From Apoderus coryli (lineage: Eukaryota > Arthropoda > Insecta > Coleoptera > Attelabidae), in assembly GCA_911728435.2 (NCBI GenBank), contig OU452199.1, positions 8,380,860-8,444,859 of the forward strand: a stretch of DNA of 64,000 nt, given 5' to 3'. Under the pieces are notes generated by a model. The model was not told where the DNA came from, did not search any database, and was given only the letters and a program-made list of their open reading frames with translations. Position 1 is the stretch's first letter; each line of letters begins with the position of its first letter. A program made the position numbers and the translations under genes. Positions 20,965-33,146 of this stretch are shown piece after piece.

Positions 20965-21612
20965 CAGAGAACAACTAAGGGAGAGAATATAATCTCTGTC
21001 TTGCCGCCTTTGAATTTATTCAGCCTGTGGCCGCCATGTTGAAAGAGTAGAAAAACAGGGTCGTATTTAAATTTTGTTGAAATAATCGTGCAGGTCGGTA
21101 CTTAAGGTGTTTCAGATGCTTGCAGTGTGGATTGAATGCATGGAATACTTTAGGTAATGTCGGTAATTATAATAAACAAATCTCCTAACTAGTGGGTTTG
21201 CAAGAACTTACTACTTCTAATAATACTATGATAATGTTTAGCAAAAAATCTACTACCAATTAAAGAAATATTTTAAACTATTGCGGGGTTAGGCGTGTAT
21301 ATAATTACTGTTATTATCGGGATATTTTACCTGCTATTGTAAGAACTCTTTTGTATTTGTCATTAATAGGAACCTAGGTAGGTGCATCAAGGGGGTGAAC
21401 AGAAGCTAAAAAACCTATATTTTTCTATAACGTTTTTATGATAATAAGTTTATTTTTGTTGGTACACTAATTTCTAGCGTATAAAAATACAATACAATAA
21501 GTTAATCGAAACAAGACTTACCTTACTTGATCTTTTGGAAACGTGAAAAAATGAGATGCGCAAACTAACCGCGCCCACCAGACTTTATATTCTCTACCTT
21601 AGTTGTTCTCTG
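20965..21612. mobile_element. 648-bp non-autonomous DNA transposon (hAT- or P-like)
   Basis: The ends are 28-bp TIRs, CAGAGAACAACTAAGG followed by G or T and AGAGAATATAA, in opposite orientation with one mismatch. A direct TAGATAC lies on both sides (20958-20964 and 21613-21619), a 7-bp or possibly 8-bp target duplication. The interior has no transposase. The CAGAG termini and the duplication length fit hAT best. P-type elements also make 8-bp duplications, so I leave the superfamily open. Confidence 0.8.
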
Positions 21613-21619
21613 TAGATAC

Positions 21620-22277
21620 TACGGTAACGTTTCTCTAATTATGGAGTGCTGTGTACTTGCCTTTGCAGATCCTTGGTTGATCCGCGATGGAGGGGGCGCG
21701 GCGTCGTTTTAAGACTAAGATTAAGATTTTTGCCGGAATAGTATGAGCAACTGCGCACTGAGACTCACCACTGTTATCCGTTTTCTAACTATAGGTGATT
21801 TATATTTTCCTATAGTTCTTTGGATATATTTTGATTTATTGGGGAGTAGAACAGACAACTCGAGAGATTCGGGTTGTGACAGACTGACTTTGAACTAATA
21901 AATTTATTACGAATAAATTTGGAGTTGGAGATTGTATCTCGGTTAATGTAGTCCTGATAGCTTCAAAAATATAGGCGATATTTTCTCTTACAATGAAAGT
22001 TTTTTCGTTGTACTAAATTAGACGATATAAACTGTTAATATTTCACATAATACAATCTGCCTAAATATTGCTTCACAATAATTCAAGCATACTAGATCAA
22101 TAACACCTATCTATGTATCTACATCGGATACCCTTCTTTTCTCGAAAATTTGTGTGACGTCACTTTCCAGCGACAAATCAGTTTGTATGATAGTCCTTAA
22201 TAGTCTCGACACACCGATTCATGTCCACGGCGTTGTTTTAATATTCTATGTACGTGTTGTAACCTATATATTAATAA
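21620..22277. other. Intergenic sequence
   Basis: A G+C-rich patch at 21665-21715 follows a good acceptor-like tract (CTTGCCTTTGCAG) and contains an ATG with MEGARRRFKTKIKIFAGIV before a stop. I see no donor and do not call it an exon. Confidence 0.4.
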
Positions 22278-23490
22278 TAATAATAAAGTTCTTTTATTGC
22301 ATCAGTGGTAAACAATTACAATTATAACATATCTAATGCGATTGGGCGAGATTCAGTACGGTTCTATGTACAGTACATATAACCGTCTGTTCAGCTAACA
22401 CATAGACAATAAAATAATATACAGGAATAACATTTATAAATATAAAACAAACATGGGAAATATTAAATATAGAATAACAATATCAATAATTCACATTAAC
22501 CCCAACATAGTAACAAACAACAATAGGCAAGTCTGTTCATCCCCACATCGCTCAACCATCTATCACTATTGTCAGTCCCAAGTCAGCCATTGCGCTTCAG
22601 ATATCTTCGCCTAAATGAGCGTTTAGTTTTAGCTTCCCTTAATTCTTTAGACCAGGAGTTTATGCATTGAGCCACTGTATATGAGAAGGACCGTTTGTAC
22701 AATTCCGTGGAATGGATGGGTGTATTAAGTGTATATTGATATTGTGAATATCTGTCCTAAACTGCATTTTCTTGTACAAATAAGGTGGTGTTTTATTTTT
22801 TAAAATAGAAAAATATCTAACTCAGGTTTGCAGTTGTCGTCTTACACAAAGTGTGGCTGACTCTCTGGAACCTTCGAAATCTAAATATCAGTCTCAAACA
22901 TGAATTCTGGAGTTATTGTATCAGGTCTTTATCGACCACCATCATCATCATCATGGCATTATAAATAGTGTCGCAGTAGTGAAAATGTGATAATACGAGC
23001 GTGTCACACAGCGAAATTTTCAGGTGTCTGGCTAGAACTTCCCTATTATGAAATATTATTTTGAGGTTTAGATAGGCTTCTTGGAGAGACTTTGTAATGT
23101 GTTCCGAAAATCGCAATTCCTCGTCAAGCACAAGTCCAAGATTTTTAACTTTCTTGCGGAATTCCACAACAGATATTTTAAGCGTATTCGACCGAAGACA
23201 ATTGCCACAGTTTTCTCCGCATTCAGTCTCAAACAATGGCTCTCCGCAAAAACTCTAAATTACTCTAAATCGTTGTTGATTTGTGTTGTAGCATTAGGTG
23301 CATTCTTTAAGGGAAACTACAAATAGCGTTGAGCATCGTCGGCAAAGCTGTGCTGTTGGCAATGAGAAATTACACTGGGTGCATGTATATATGCTGAAAA
23401 GTAACGGTCCAAGTATTGATCCCTGGGAACCCTCCTCCTTAGAACAAGAAAACGAGAAAGTGCCCCCTTGTAAATTACGATGTATAATAT
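22278..23490 (-). pseudogene. CR1-like RT, C-terminal half, frameshifted
   Basis: The minus strand shows, in order: SQGSILGPLLFSIYT (the PQG region, changed to SQG), SFADDAQRYL in another frame (catalytic box), VKNLGLVLDEELRFSEHITK, LKISLCDTLVLSHFHYCDTIY, and the tail domain STELYKRSFSYTVAQCINSW with AKTKRSFRRRYLKRNG. A short ATTAATAATAATAATAAA tail ends the element at about 22278. It is related to the plus-strand RT at 62285 (same LGLxxDxxLRFxxHITK and TLVLSxFxYCD motifs), so the two probably belong to one family. A run of ATG/ATC trinucleotides at 22941-22955 has expanded inside the reading frame. Confidence 0.75.
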
Positions 23491-23738
23491 ACTATTATTA
23501 ATTGCAACAAATAGTTTGGCAATACCGAGCCAAAATATTTATTTTTTATATATATATATACCTAAATTTAATTATCAATGAAAATTTTGAGAGTAAGTTT
23601 GACAACGTCGTCACCGTCAGTCCGCCATTGTTGATATTGTATTGTCTTTTTATTCTGGACATTTATTGATTACCTAATATACTATATTTCCGTAGTAAAT
23701 ATATAATTATTATTTATCTTGTGTCTTAAAGTTTGAAA

Positions 23739-24021
23739 ATGCCGAATCGTTGTTGCGTTGTAAATTGTAAAGAAATTCACACGAAAGGTTAGTGTTTCGA
23801 GTGTAGTTTGTAAACAACATTTTGTTGCAGATAATTTTGTGCGGCAGGTTTCTGAACAGGATTCCAAATCCGGTGAGATAGTTTCAGTTCAATTAGATAT
23901 ACCTGGGCTAAAAAAGATAGCGTCCGTAGTAAGTTTCTTATCTAGGTACCCCAAATATTTATCAATAAATACGTACGGTAGGTACATAAAAAAAGTAGAG
24001 AAAATATTGTTGAAAATGTAA
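23739..24021 (+). pseudogene. THAP zinc-finger gene fragment
   Basis: The ATG at 23739 opens MPNRCCVVNCKEIHTKG, the start of a THAP domain (MP, then C-x4-C), then stops at 23790-23792. From 23800, in another frame, SVVCKQHFVADNFVRQVSEQ gives the C-x2-H half of the same zinc finger. It then runs on to a stop at 24021. The central part of the domain (the conserved W and P region) is missing, so the finger cannot fold as it stands. THAP domains occur in P-element-type transposases and in many host DNA-binding proteins; this fragment could be from either. A deleted intron, or decay of a transposon copy, are both possible. Confidence 0.6.
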
Positions 24022-25002
24022 CTTGCAAGTAATTTTTAAAGTAAAAAGTCGCAGTTAAACTATAAATATACGTATTATGTTATTAGTGTGTTGTGACTCT
24101 TTTTCGTGACGTCACAAATAAAGCACTTTGTCCTACGTATCTAGGTGTTATTGCCTAGAGTCACTTAAATTATTCATATTAAAAAAAAAGGAAATTCGCC
24201 ACATGGGGTGGCATAATCCGCAAATCAAACCGCGCAAACATACATTATAACCGAATAAACAATCGGCCAAATATAAATGTTAATGTTGTTCCCGGACGCG
24301 CGTATTTCCAATCTGATTAATGTTCTTTTGTGTGTGCAATATCCGGTGAGATTATCGATTAGATTCGGTTCCAACTCTGCAAACCGAACTCTAAAATAGA
24401 AAACCGCCGCTGTATATAAATAAAATGAGATTTTCTTTGCAGAGAGCAGATGAGATTTAACAAGATTGTAATGGTTTGTAATGTAAATAGATTGCTATAT
24501 GCGAACTTATAAAAATAAGCAAAGCGAGTTTTTACGACCGTGTCTGGATTTGATTTTTACATGTAACTTAAATGTATTTGCACAAGTTCAAATCAAGCGC
24601 CGCGATGATAAATACATTCAAGTTAGTGGCTTGATATGACAACTTGGTTAGAAATTCAGTCACGCTACCAATATACAGTATCACTCAGTACAAAAATTTT
24701 AACTGGAGGAAGAGAAAAATACGATTTAACAGAAACGCCTTTCAAAAAATTTCCAACATTTTTGTTAAGACTGAAAATAATTTTTTTGTAAATCATATTA
24801 AACTCCCTTTTTACGACGCCTATGACCGCCTGCCCAACTGAAGTTTACGTTAGACATTAGTTTAAAGGTTATGATACAGCGCCATGTTGCCAAGAGTATC
24901 GATTTACCGAGTAGGTATTTAAAGTAAAAACATTATTTACAAAATGTAGATGATTATGTGACTTCAATCATGCGAAATATTAAATAATATATTTGCACCT
25001 AC
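24022..25002. other. Intergenic sequence
   Basis: A TATATAAAT at 24413 could be a TATA box, but no gene start follows convincingly. A 65-codon open frame at 24644-24841 is not recognised. Confidence 0.4.
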
Positions 25003-25144
25003 CTTGCGGATATGTCTAACATGCCATAGAATGATTTTTGAACTTCCTGGGGACCGCTTGGTTTTCCTCGTCCACTCTTCTTGTATAATCTGAGGTACTC
25101 AGCGCGACGACCACGACAAGGTGGGATCACCTCCGTCAGGATCA
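25003..25144 (-). CDS. Candidate internal exon, unknown product
   Basis: On the minus strand a 142-nt segment is bounded by an acceptor-like TTTGTTCAG and a strong donor CAAG|GTAGGT. It is clearly richer in G+C than its surroundings. One frame is open throughout and includes ILTEVIPPCRGRRAEYL, LYKKSGRGKP and VQKSFYGMLDIS. Basic residue clusters and a cysteine pair might suggest a secreted peptide precursor, but I do not recognise it. If it followed the candidate exon at 34189-34281 directly, the phase would select another frame that stops after DPDGGDPTLSWSSR. So the two frames imply different genes or a missing exon between them. Confidence 0.4.
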
Positions 25145-26092
25145 CTGAACAAACGAATATCTACGGCCACTATGAAGACTTATAATACATAAAAATACGT
25201 TTAACGATATGAAATTGTGACTCTTGTAATAGATCACCATTTCCAAATATTGATACCTACCTAAATTAAGGCACCCACGCACTTTTCACTAACAGTAAAT
25301 AAAGTGTTTCCATCTTATCTTAGCTAAGTTTAGTAATATTCACCTTTAAATATTAAACATGAATGTTCATTTTAAGCTTTACAGTTAATTTCTCGCGAAA
25401 GCTCTATATATATATATATATACATAGGAAAAGTGTAGCGAAGTTTATCAAACTTAGACAACTTGTAAAACCAAATTTTACTCCTCCTATATATTTCATC
25501 CACAAATTTAACCATTACGCTTACGCATCTTCTTCTACATCACGTGTAGTTTAATTTTACACTTTATCTATTAATATTTGCAAAGTTCAGTGAAAAGTTT
25601 GATTAAAATAACCAACGCGAGTAAAATTTCTAAATTTCAATTACGCTGACGTGATCGGAATAACTTCTTGGAACTATGCTTAGAAAATGTTATATTAATA
25701 AATAGTTGGCAGCTACCAATCGAGTTTTGCCTAAATTATAAAGAGTTGTTGCGAAGTTTAGGAAAATGCTAATATATAACGTCAATCAATGCAGGAAAGA
25801 TGTCGGAAACATGCATTTAAATTGGAAACTTCTCCCTCTTGAATCTACTTTTGCACACTTCTGATGCAAACGGTTAGAAAGAAGTGAATAAAGTGTTTTT
25901 GACGAAAATGGCTTACTTGTATGGCTATACTACAATTATTAGGTATTAAACTATGTTTTTAAAATAAATTACATATTTGTACTTCTACATATTGCTTGGT
26001 TGTCGATTTTTTTCACAAAATATAAGCAAAAATGTATTTGCGGCAAATTCACAAGAACAATGAACTAATAATGTGCTAAAATATTTTCTCAG
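25145..26092. other. A+T-rich intergenic sequence
   Basis: A TA microsatellite lies at about 25405-25422. No coding sequence is supported. Confidence 0.5.
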
Positions 26093-26400
26093 TTTCTGCA
26101 GTTCGAGTTAGAAAACTACTTAAATACTGTTCTCCCTAATAGGTGGATTGGTCGAAGAGGGCATATTGGATGGCCACCACGATCTCCGCATTTCAGTCCG
26201 ATGGAGTTTTTTCATGAAGATATTTAAAAGATAAATAAAGCGTGCCTGCAAACTAACTCATCCGATGGCTCTAGGATTTACCAATTCAACGTGAAACGCT
26301 TACACTAAGCCAAGCCATGTTTTCATGTTTAGGAACAGAAGATACTCGGGTGAAGTCAGCTCTGGAGAACACAACTAATTTGACCTTGGAGATTTAGGAT
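26093..26400 (+). pseudogene. DUF4817-type mariner transposase, C-terminal remnant
   Basis: The frame reads AVRVRKLLKYCSP, stop, RWIGRRGHIGWPPRSPHFSP, then MEFFHED. This matches the RWIGRRGPIEWPARSPDLSP segment around the third catalytic aspartate in the intact copies here. In this remnant that aspartate is H. More degraded C-terminal sequence follows. The protein identity to the intact copies is moderate, so this is a different, older family. Confidence 0.7.
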
Positions 26401-26950
26401 GAATAAGCTGAAGTGTATACTTTTTGGAACCAACTGAGCGATTCTTTCTTAATTCCTCATCGAAACTGGTCAATAAATCACTATAATACTATATAATAAA
26501 GCTCAGTAGTCATTATGTAGTAGTTTGTACAAAATTTTTATTGGATTATGATCACAACCCCCGGCAGGATAATATGTATTCCGCTCTACAGGTGCAATAT
26601 TTGGGAAACGACACACTACGGATACGGTAATAATAAAGTGAGTTTGATATTCGCGTTTATATCAAGAAAACGTCTAATGTGAAAGCTTCTATATGTGTTC
26701 TAATAAAAAATCCGGGTGAAAAACTATAATTCTCTCCATATAAGCTATGAAAATTCGTTCTTCAGCAAATATACTACCTATACAAATTCTATTAATTGCA
26801 TCTTCAATTTCCTCTGTGTTGCAATATGCGCTTCTTTTCTAGCCTCGGAGATAACCCGCAAAACCAAATCAGATTATGATATCATTAATCTGCTTGTAAA
26901 GCAACAGAGTATAAATTTAATTAAATACCAGCTATATAGTTTGCTAGGGA
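26401..26950. other. Intergenic sequence
   Basis: The decayed end of the transposase above, then ordinary A+T-rich DNA. The open frame at 26716-26967 is not recognised. Confidence 0.4.
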
Positions 26951-28068
26951 TATTTTCTGCGACCTGACGAAGGCTTTCGACTGTGTCAATCATGATATTT
27001 TGCTTGGAAAACTTGCGAAATATGGCGTACAAAATTCATCTGTTAAACTCCTGGCAAGCTATTTGGATCGACGTCAACAGCGAACATTTTACAACAACAT
27101 ATAAGTCTGATATGTCCTTGATTAAACATGGTGTCCCACAAGGCTCTGTGCTAGGGCCTTTGGTATTTCTTATATACGTTAATGATCTTCCAGGTTATGT
27201 CAGGGACACTCATTTTACACTGATGACACGACGATGCTCCGAGTGTTCAGTAGCCTCGAAAGTCTTCAAAATCAGTTGCGGGGGGTGCGGTCGAGGGCTT
27301 CCGACTGGTTTGAGGCTAATAAGCTGTGTTTGAATCAAACTAAAATAGAAACAATTATATTTTCGCTTCGCGATAATCGGGACATTGACAACCCTTCAGG
27401 AGTTAAGTTTTTGTGCACTACGCCTGATGCGAGATTGTGTTGGGATCAGCATGTTGAGAGCGTTTCCGGCAAGCTGTGTAAGATCGTCTACCTATTGGGC
27501 AGCCTGAGGGACGAGGTGTCTATTAGCGTTCTAAGAACAATATATTTTGCCTTATTTCAGAGCGCTATGTCATATGCAATTCTGAACTGGGGGCACTCTA
27601 AACATGCCAGTAGCGTTTTTAAAATACAGAGGCGTGCAATTCGATTTATGCTTGGCCTAAATTATCTCGAGGATGTTAAGGAACATTTTAAAATGCTAAA
27701 CATTCTAACCCTGCCTACTCTATAGATATGGGTAATATCTTAGTTGATTTCACGCGGTTGTCAAGAAGCACAGAACATTATCAACATCAAGTTTTTCAAA
27801 CAGGGTTAAGGAGTTTCTACTGAACGAAGCATTTTATAGTGTTCATGAATTTTTAAACTGTACAAATATATTTTAATGTGTAATGTTTGTTCTGTATGTC
27901 CCAAATTTTTGTCTTTACGTTGTCTACTGTACTTATTGTATTGTAGTTTATTTACGTATAGTAGTTGGGGTAGTATATGTTTTTTCTTGTTTGTTTGACT
28001 TGTGTAAAACCATATGTTGGTTTGAAAGCAACAATAAACGGTTTATTTATTATTATTATTTATTATTT
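26951..28068 (+). pseudogene. Jockey-group RT, 5'-truncated, frameshifted
   Basis: It starts at DLTKAFDCVNHDILLGKL (catalytic D of RT). Then come SLIKHGVPQGSVLGPLVF and IYVNDLPG. A lesion destroys the expected FADD box at about 27225 (THFTLMTRR in frame, TLMTRRC-like residues instead of YADDT). Past this comes LNQTKIETIIFSL, then DARLCWDQHVESV, LFQSAMSYAILNWGHS and FKIQRRAIRFMLGLNYLEDV. The coding part ends at about 27725. The 3' end is a TTTATTATTATTATTTATTA tail at 28038-28058. It is similar in layout to the RT at 15242 but not the same family copy. Confidence 0.8.
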
Positions 28069-28252
28069 AAAACAACATCCTATATGAAGATTTAAGAGAA
28101 TTTCGGATTTCATGAATCATTTATGAATAACGTGTGCTAACGACCATTCGTAGTCGATGCACCTTAACTAAAAAAAAAATATATTATGATGTAAGTATAC
28201 CTAACCTAAGTCTTCCACAAAATATCTTTAATATTACTAGATTATTTCAATA

Positions 28253-28295
28253 GCCATACACCTTTCGTCAGCACAGCGCTAACATCATCAGTGGC
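28253..28295 (-). ncRNA. Hammerhead-ribozyme-like motif 2
   Basis: Minus strand: stem I GCCA/TGGC, core CTGATGA, one extra T, stem II GTTAGC/GCTGAC (one G-T pair) with a 5-nt loop, GAA, then AGGTGT where motif 1 has the palindrome ACATGT. Stem III is therefore damaged. The downstream block ATTAAAGATATTTTGTGGA and GACTT follows as in motifs 1 and 4. Confidence 0.5.
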
Positions 28296-30112
28296 AAACA
28301 ATTATTATAGAAGAGCTTTGCCTTAGTTTTTTTTTTGTGGAAGAGGCTTGTTAAATTCGAGAGTTCCTTTGATGCATAATTTAATATATCTAATTAATTT
28401 TTAATATATAAAAACATTTTTGCCTTTTTCTTTTATTTATCGCTTCCTAAACGATTTATAAATGGCATTGTACTTGCATTAATTCTTAAGTGCACTTTGC
28501 CTTACTAGGATTAGGGGAAAACTAGGATTAGTAAAAGTTGTCAAAAAACTTGAAATGTCCCTTAAAATACAGGATCACTAACTAAAAAGTCAAAAAAGAA
28601 ATAAAACTACTACACTAACTAAAAAGTCAAATAAGAAATAAAAACTAATTTAGTTCGTTAATATGTTTTCTTAAAAAGGACACTCAGTTGCCAATTCAAA
28701 TATCTACTTATATATCATGTTAAACTATACAAAAATAAAGTTTGAGCAGTAATGATGGTTTAAATTAATCCGAAACGTTGGCAATCGACTGAATTAGTTT
28801 TTTCGATTTACATCACAACAAAAGTTCTGCATAATAATTGAAATATATGTTGTATAATTACATAATATTATACGTTTAAATAAAAAAATATACACTACTG
28901 GTCTCTAAAACTTCTTGGTAAATAATTTAAGTGTTCCTGTTTTATTGCATTGAATGTTTTAAAAGCATTTCCATTTTATTATCAATTCAAAGGACACTAA
29001 TCACTTAAACACAGTGTATTTCGTAGGTTAACCGATTCCAATTTTTCTTTAATGTAATAAATTTTCAGGAAATCCATGGATAAGCAACTCTTTATCTTCC
29101 ACACAGTGCGCTTAAGAAGAAGTACACAGTCCGGAAAACAAAAGCATGAATCGTTCTACTTTTAATGGATTAGATTTCAGATTTTCCGTCAGCTATAAAA
29201 AGGTCGAAATAAAATAGAATCGCTTCCTAAAACAATGCTAAAATTCACGAAGTCACACAGAAACCAGAGAAATGGGATAAGACATGAATTTTAGCGGCCA
29301 TAAAAATTGAAATTATATGGTTCGTAGAAAATCATTATCGGTCTCTCTTTATAAGAACGAATGTGTTACTAGTGGACATAGGTGGCGGTATTTTTTATTA
29401 TACGTATTTATAAATATCAATATGATAATAATATGAGTACTACTACTATACCTCACACCCAACATAGCTTGAATATTCTGCTGGATAAGCTTTCTTTTAG
29501 ACTTGCGAGTAGCTGAGCTACTTTACCAAATATTGCGAATCTAAATCTAGCCACAGCTGGAGAAGGACACAGTCGCTATTCCGCCCTTTCATTATCCTTC
29601 AGGCACATGCCTAGCGTAATCCACTGATAATTATCTGCGCATATTCAACAACTACCGCCAGGTTCTTGATTTGGTCCTTCGAATATACCAGATTTGGATA
29701 ATCTCATCGAATATTTTCTAGCGACACAAATATTAACTAGGTGTGAAGTTAGCAGTGTCCAATGCTAGACCTTATGCCAGCGAATCAGCCATTTTAATCT
29801 CCTCTAAACCAAAGAAGCACTTATTATCATTATTTTTCCAATATTCTGTTTTAGTTCTGCTCAAACATGTTTGCATAATATACCTCCATAAATTGCCAAA
29901 TATTTTGCATGTCTTAAGTCTGCTTCGGAACTTAGACATGAGCTTTTCTTTAACTCATAATAGCTTTCCTTTAATTCATCAGGATATCTTGAAGCTTATA
30001 GGCAAATTCGGGATAGTTTTGTAAGTAAGAACCGTTTTGCTATCGAGCAAAATCATGTTCATTTAATTATGATCGTAAATTATATCGGAACCTAAAATAT
30101 GAACCTTTTTTT
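28296..30112. other. Intergenic sequence
   Basis: A short tandem duplication (unit of about 38 bp with CTAACTAAAAAGTCAAA) lies at 28571-28641. A 93-codon open frame at 29743-30024 is not recognised. Nothing else is supported. Confidence 0.45.
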
Positions 30113-30890
30113 ACTTACGTCTTGTAGAGTTTTTTGATCCTTTCATCACAACTGCTGTCTGACTCTTAAGCCAATTTCTTACAACATATCGTCTCTTACC
30201 GCTCGCTTTCCCCCAAGACATTCCCTAAATTTTCGGAAAAATAAAGCCTAGGTCTAAGTCAGTACTGTAGATCATAGACCAATCCAGTAATAATTCCCAA
30301 TGAAACTTGCCCAGTTATATATTGGAACTCGGGCGCCGTGAGTGAGCAGTCCCCGTTGGCGATTTTGAATGACGTTTTTAACAAAGTTTCACAATACCTT
30401 TCATCATTTACTATCGTTCCTCTTTGCAGATTCTATCAGAAGCATTTGCGGCCCGAAAAACTGGCATGCATTTCCGTGTTGAAATTTCTTGTTTGAATTT
30501 TAGTGGTGGTGGGAGTTTGATTCATGCTACTCACTGGATTGATGTTTAGTCTCTGAAATAAAGTATGCAATGCAGGCTTTATGATTAGTCACAATGTGAC
30601 TCAAGAACTCGTGAACAACCGTCTCATAACGTTCCAAAGATGATGTGCCACACTCTATGTTTTTTGTTGTTCTTTCAATATTTTAAGCACCCCTCTCACA
30701 CACATATTTTTGTAGTGAAGTTTGTCAGTAACAATTTGGTAAAATACTGACCTTGAAACTTGTGAAAGTTTCTGATCACGCTAATCAATAGTAAAACGCC
30801 TTTTTGCCGAAGTTCCTGATCAACTTTTTGTGGCAAATTTTCAGTCACTACAGTAGGCATCGTTCTTCGTCATGAACGTTTGCCCTACTT
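30113..30890 (-). pseudogene. Mariner transposase remnant
   Basis: The minus strand, across shifting frames: VDQELRQKGVLL, then TNFTTKIC (the HYK(N/K)xCxRWVPK region), then KILKEQQKT, FLSHIVTNH (the TGDETW region with its D lost), ISETKHQSSEW, STRKCMPVF and IVNDERYCETLLKTS. It ends with RNWLKSQTAVV and IKKLYKT near the C-terminus. This is the order of a classical mariner protein (TKxQSxEW, YCxTL). The catalytic residues I can locate are changed and many stops interrupt. A GTAAGT at the end is not a splice site, because the homology continues into it. Confidence 0.75.
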
Positions 30891-31984
30891 TCATTAAAAA
30901 AGTTAACATCATTTAAACTTTCAATTCTGGAATAGTTCGTAACCTTATTATTTTGAATTTTAACTGAAAAGTAAACAAAAATTTATATATATTAAAATGA
31001 CAGTACGCCAATGTATTTATGCCGGAAGCCAGACTCTTACTTCTGATATAAAGGACTGATCGAATGGTTATATTATTATAATATACTAGAGTCTTCTTAG
31101 GTTTCTGAATTTTCAGCGGTAATATCAATGTCCGTATTGTATCCTTTTTAAGGGGCTATTTGGGAGCCAACTAGATGCACAAGATTATAATAGTAGAAAG
31201 CTTTTAGACAGTAAAAACCATATTTTTGCTTGGATGAGGAGAAGGATATAGGATATTATATTTTTATAGCTTATATGTATTTTTATTTATCAATTTATAC
31301 ACTGTGGTTGGGAATTATCATATCATCTTGACATGGTTTTTACTTCGATAATTGAATTTTGTACAAGTTAAGCCAATAAGTCCGGCTATTTCAAAAAATC
31401 GATCATCATCATGAATCTTTTATTGAAAATACAAATCGACTATTTTTCATACAAATGTTACTGTTTACCAGCATGGTTTAAGTTCTAGAAGTTCAAAATC
31501 AAAAAATGAATCATTAGCAGATATTAGTTAGCAAATCAAATTAATTTATCCATCAAATTTATGAATCAATTTCAAACAAGTAAGTTCATCACTTGTGTCT
31601 CTAATCACTTAAAAGCGCGTTACTTAAAGTTATGCAAGAGCAAACTACCTAATATGGATATAAACGGAAAATTGGATTTTGCCTTCATCATTTGCAAAAT
31701 CGAGAAGATATGAAAGTTTTTAAAACAAAATTGGGCAATTATGAGAAAAAACTGCAGAAGCAAGAAGTCCTATTAGTTTCCCGTATAATTTTGTCTTGCT
31801 AAATTGGCCAAACACCTCACTCTGCAGCGGTAATTTTGAATATCAAAATAAAATGTCAAACTGTAAAAAAGAATGCAAAACTACCTCTGATTGTTTAAGT
31901 TAACCAAATGGTTAAAAATATTGTTTGTTCCATAGTTTAAAAAACTGATTCTTTCCATTTGAAAAACAAAAAGTTGGGGTCGGT
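30891..31984. other. A+T-rich intergenic sequence
   Basis: I see nothing I can support between the mariner remnant and the dispersed repeat. Confidence 0.5.
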
Positions 31985-32521
31985 ATAGTTTATCCAAAGT
32001 TAATTTAAAATAAACAAATTTAACGATTCTACCGGGGCTATCCGTTCCCATGCCTCTTTACATTATAAAAGGGCATCGAATGCAGCGTTTTTTGATACAT
32101 TCTCCCTCGTATATAAGACGTATAATAAATCATGCCTGCCAAAGGATACCGACAGTAATAAAAATAACTACAGTGACTGGAAAAAGTATTAGGTTAATGA
32201 TTAATCGAAAAAAAAAGAGTTTGCAAATAAATATATGAATGAAACAAAAAATTTGTGAATAGGAAATAAAACGTCAAACTCCACGAAATCAGTTTAATAC
32301 ATCACACTTAATGTGTGCCTACAAACTTCAGAATCAGTGGCAATATCAGTAGAGAATTTGCATTTGTAAATATTACATCATTTTGATTAGGCTAAGAGAA
32401 GTTAAGAGTAATGTGTTGAAGTCACCTCGAGGAAAAATACTGTTAGTTATTATAAAATGAGAATGAAATATATTTCTTCGTATTACATTTGTGGTTTTTC
32501 TTTTTGTTTAATCGATATGAT

Positions 32522-32985
32522 AACCACTTACCATTTTGTGAAAACTATTCAATAGTATAAAAACAATAAATGAGGTCAATTGATAAAATTTAGAAAACTT
32601 AAAAATTAATTACACTAATTGCAAACAGTAAATTTCATAGTGAATGATTTAATTTAATATATTATATATATTGCAAACAGTGATTTAATTTAATATATTG
32701 AATCATTCACTATGAAATTTACTGTTTGCGTGATAAAATTTAGAAAATTTCAAAACTTAAAAATTAAGTACACTAATTGCAAAAGTAAATTTCATAGTGA
32801 ATGATTTAATATATTAAATTAAATCACTGTTTGCAATATATATAATATATTAAATTAAATCATTCACTATGAAATTTACTGTTTGCAATTAGTGTAATTA
32901 ATTTTTAAGTTTTCTAAATTTTATCAATTGACCTCATTTATTGTTTTTATACTATTGAATAGTTTTCACAAAATGGTAAGTGGTT
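32522..32985. repeat. 464-bp palindrome with nested repeats
   Basis: The arms start with AACCACTTACCATTTTGTG on the left and end in its reverse complement on the right. They pair for about 180 bp each. The central part holds further direct and inverted copies of GTAAATTTCATAGTGAATG. The whole region could fold into one long hairpin. Confidence 0.85.
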
Positions 32986-33105
32986 TTGTTAGCATTGTAT
33001 AACTGCTTGACTCTGATTTTTCTTTTGTATATTCTAGTATTCATGTTTCGAAAATCCATGTATGCGGCTTAGACACTAGGTAAGATTTTTGTAAAGCTTA
33101 TTAAT

Positions 33106-33146
33106 GCCACTGATGATGGAACAGTGAGTTCCAAAACATGTTTGGC
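33106..33146 (+). ncRNA. Hammerhead-ribozyme-like motif 3, core mutated
   Basis: Stem I GCCA/TGGC, core CTGATGA, one extra T, stem II GGAAC/GTTCC with a 5-nt loop, and palindromic stem III ACATGT are all present. However, the second core block reads AAA instead of GAA, which removes the general-base guanosine. Probably dead. Confidence 0.5.

Noticed and set aside
22941..22955. A run of methionines in a minus-strand frame
   Set aside because: It is a trinucleotide repeat (ATG/ATC) that expanded inside a dead RT gene, not a protein feature.
30113..30250. An apparent minus-strand first exon (ATG, then a GTAAGT donor)
   Set aside because: The sequence matches the C-terminal part of a mariner transposase and the similarity runs into the supposed intron, so the splice signal is coincidental.
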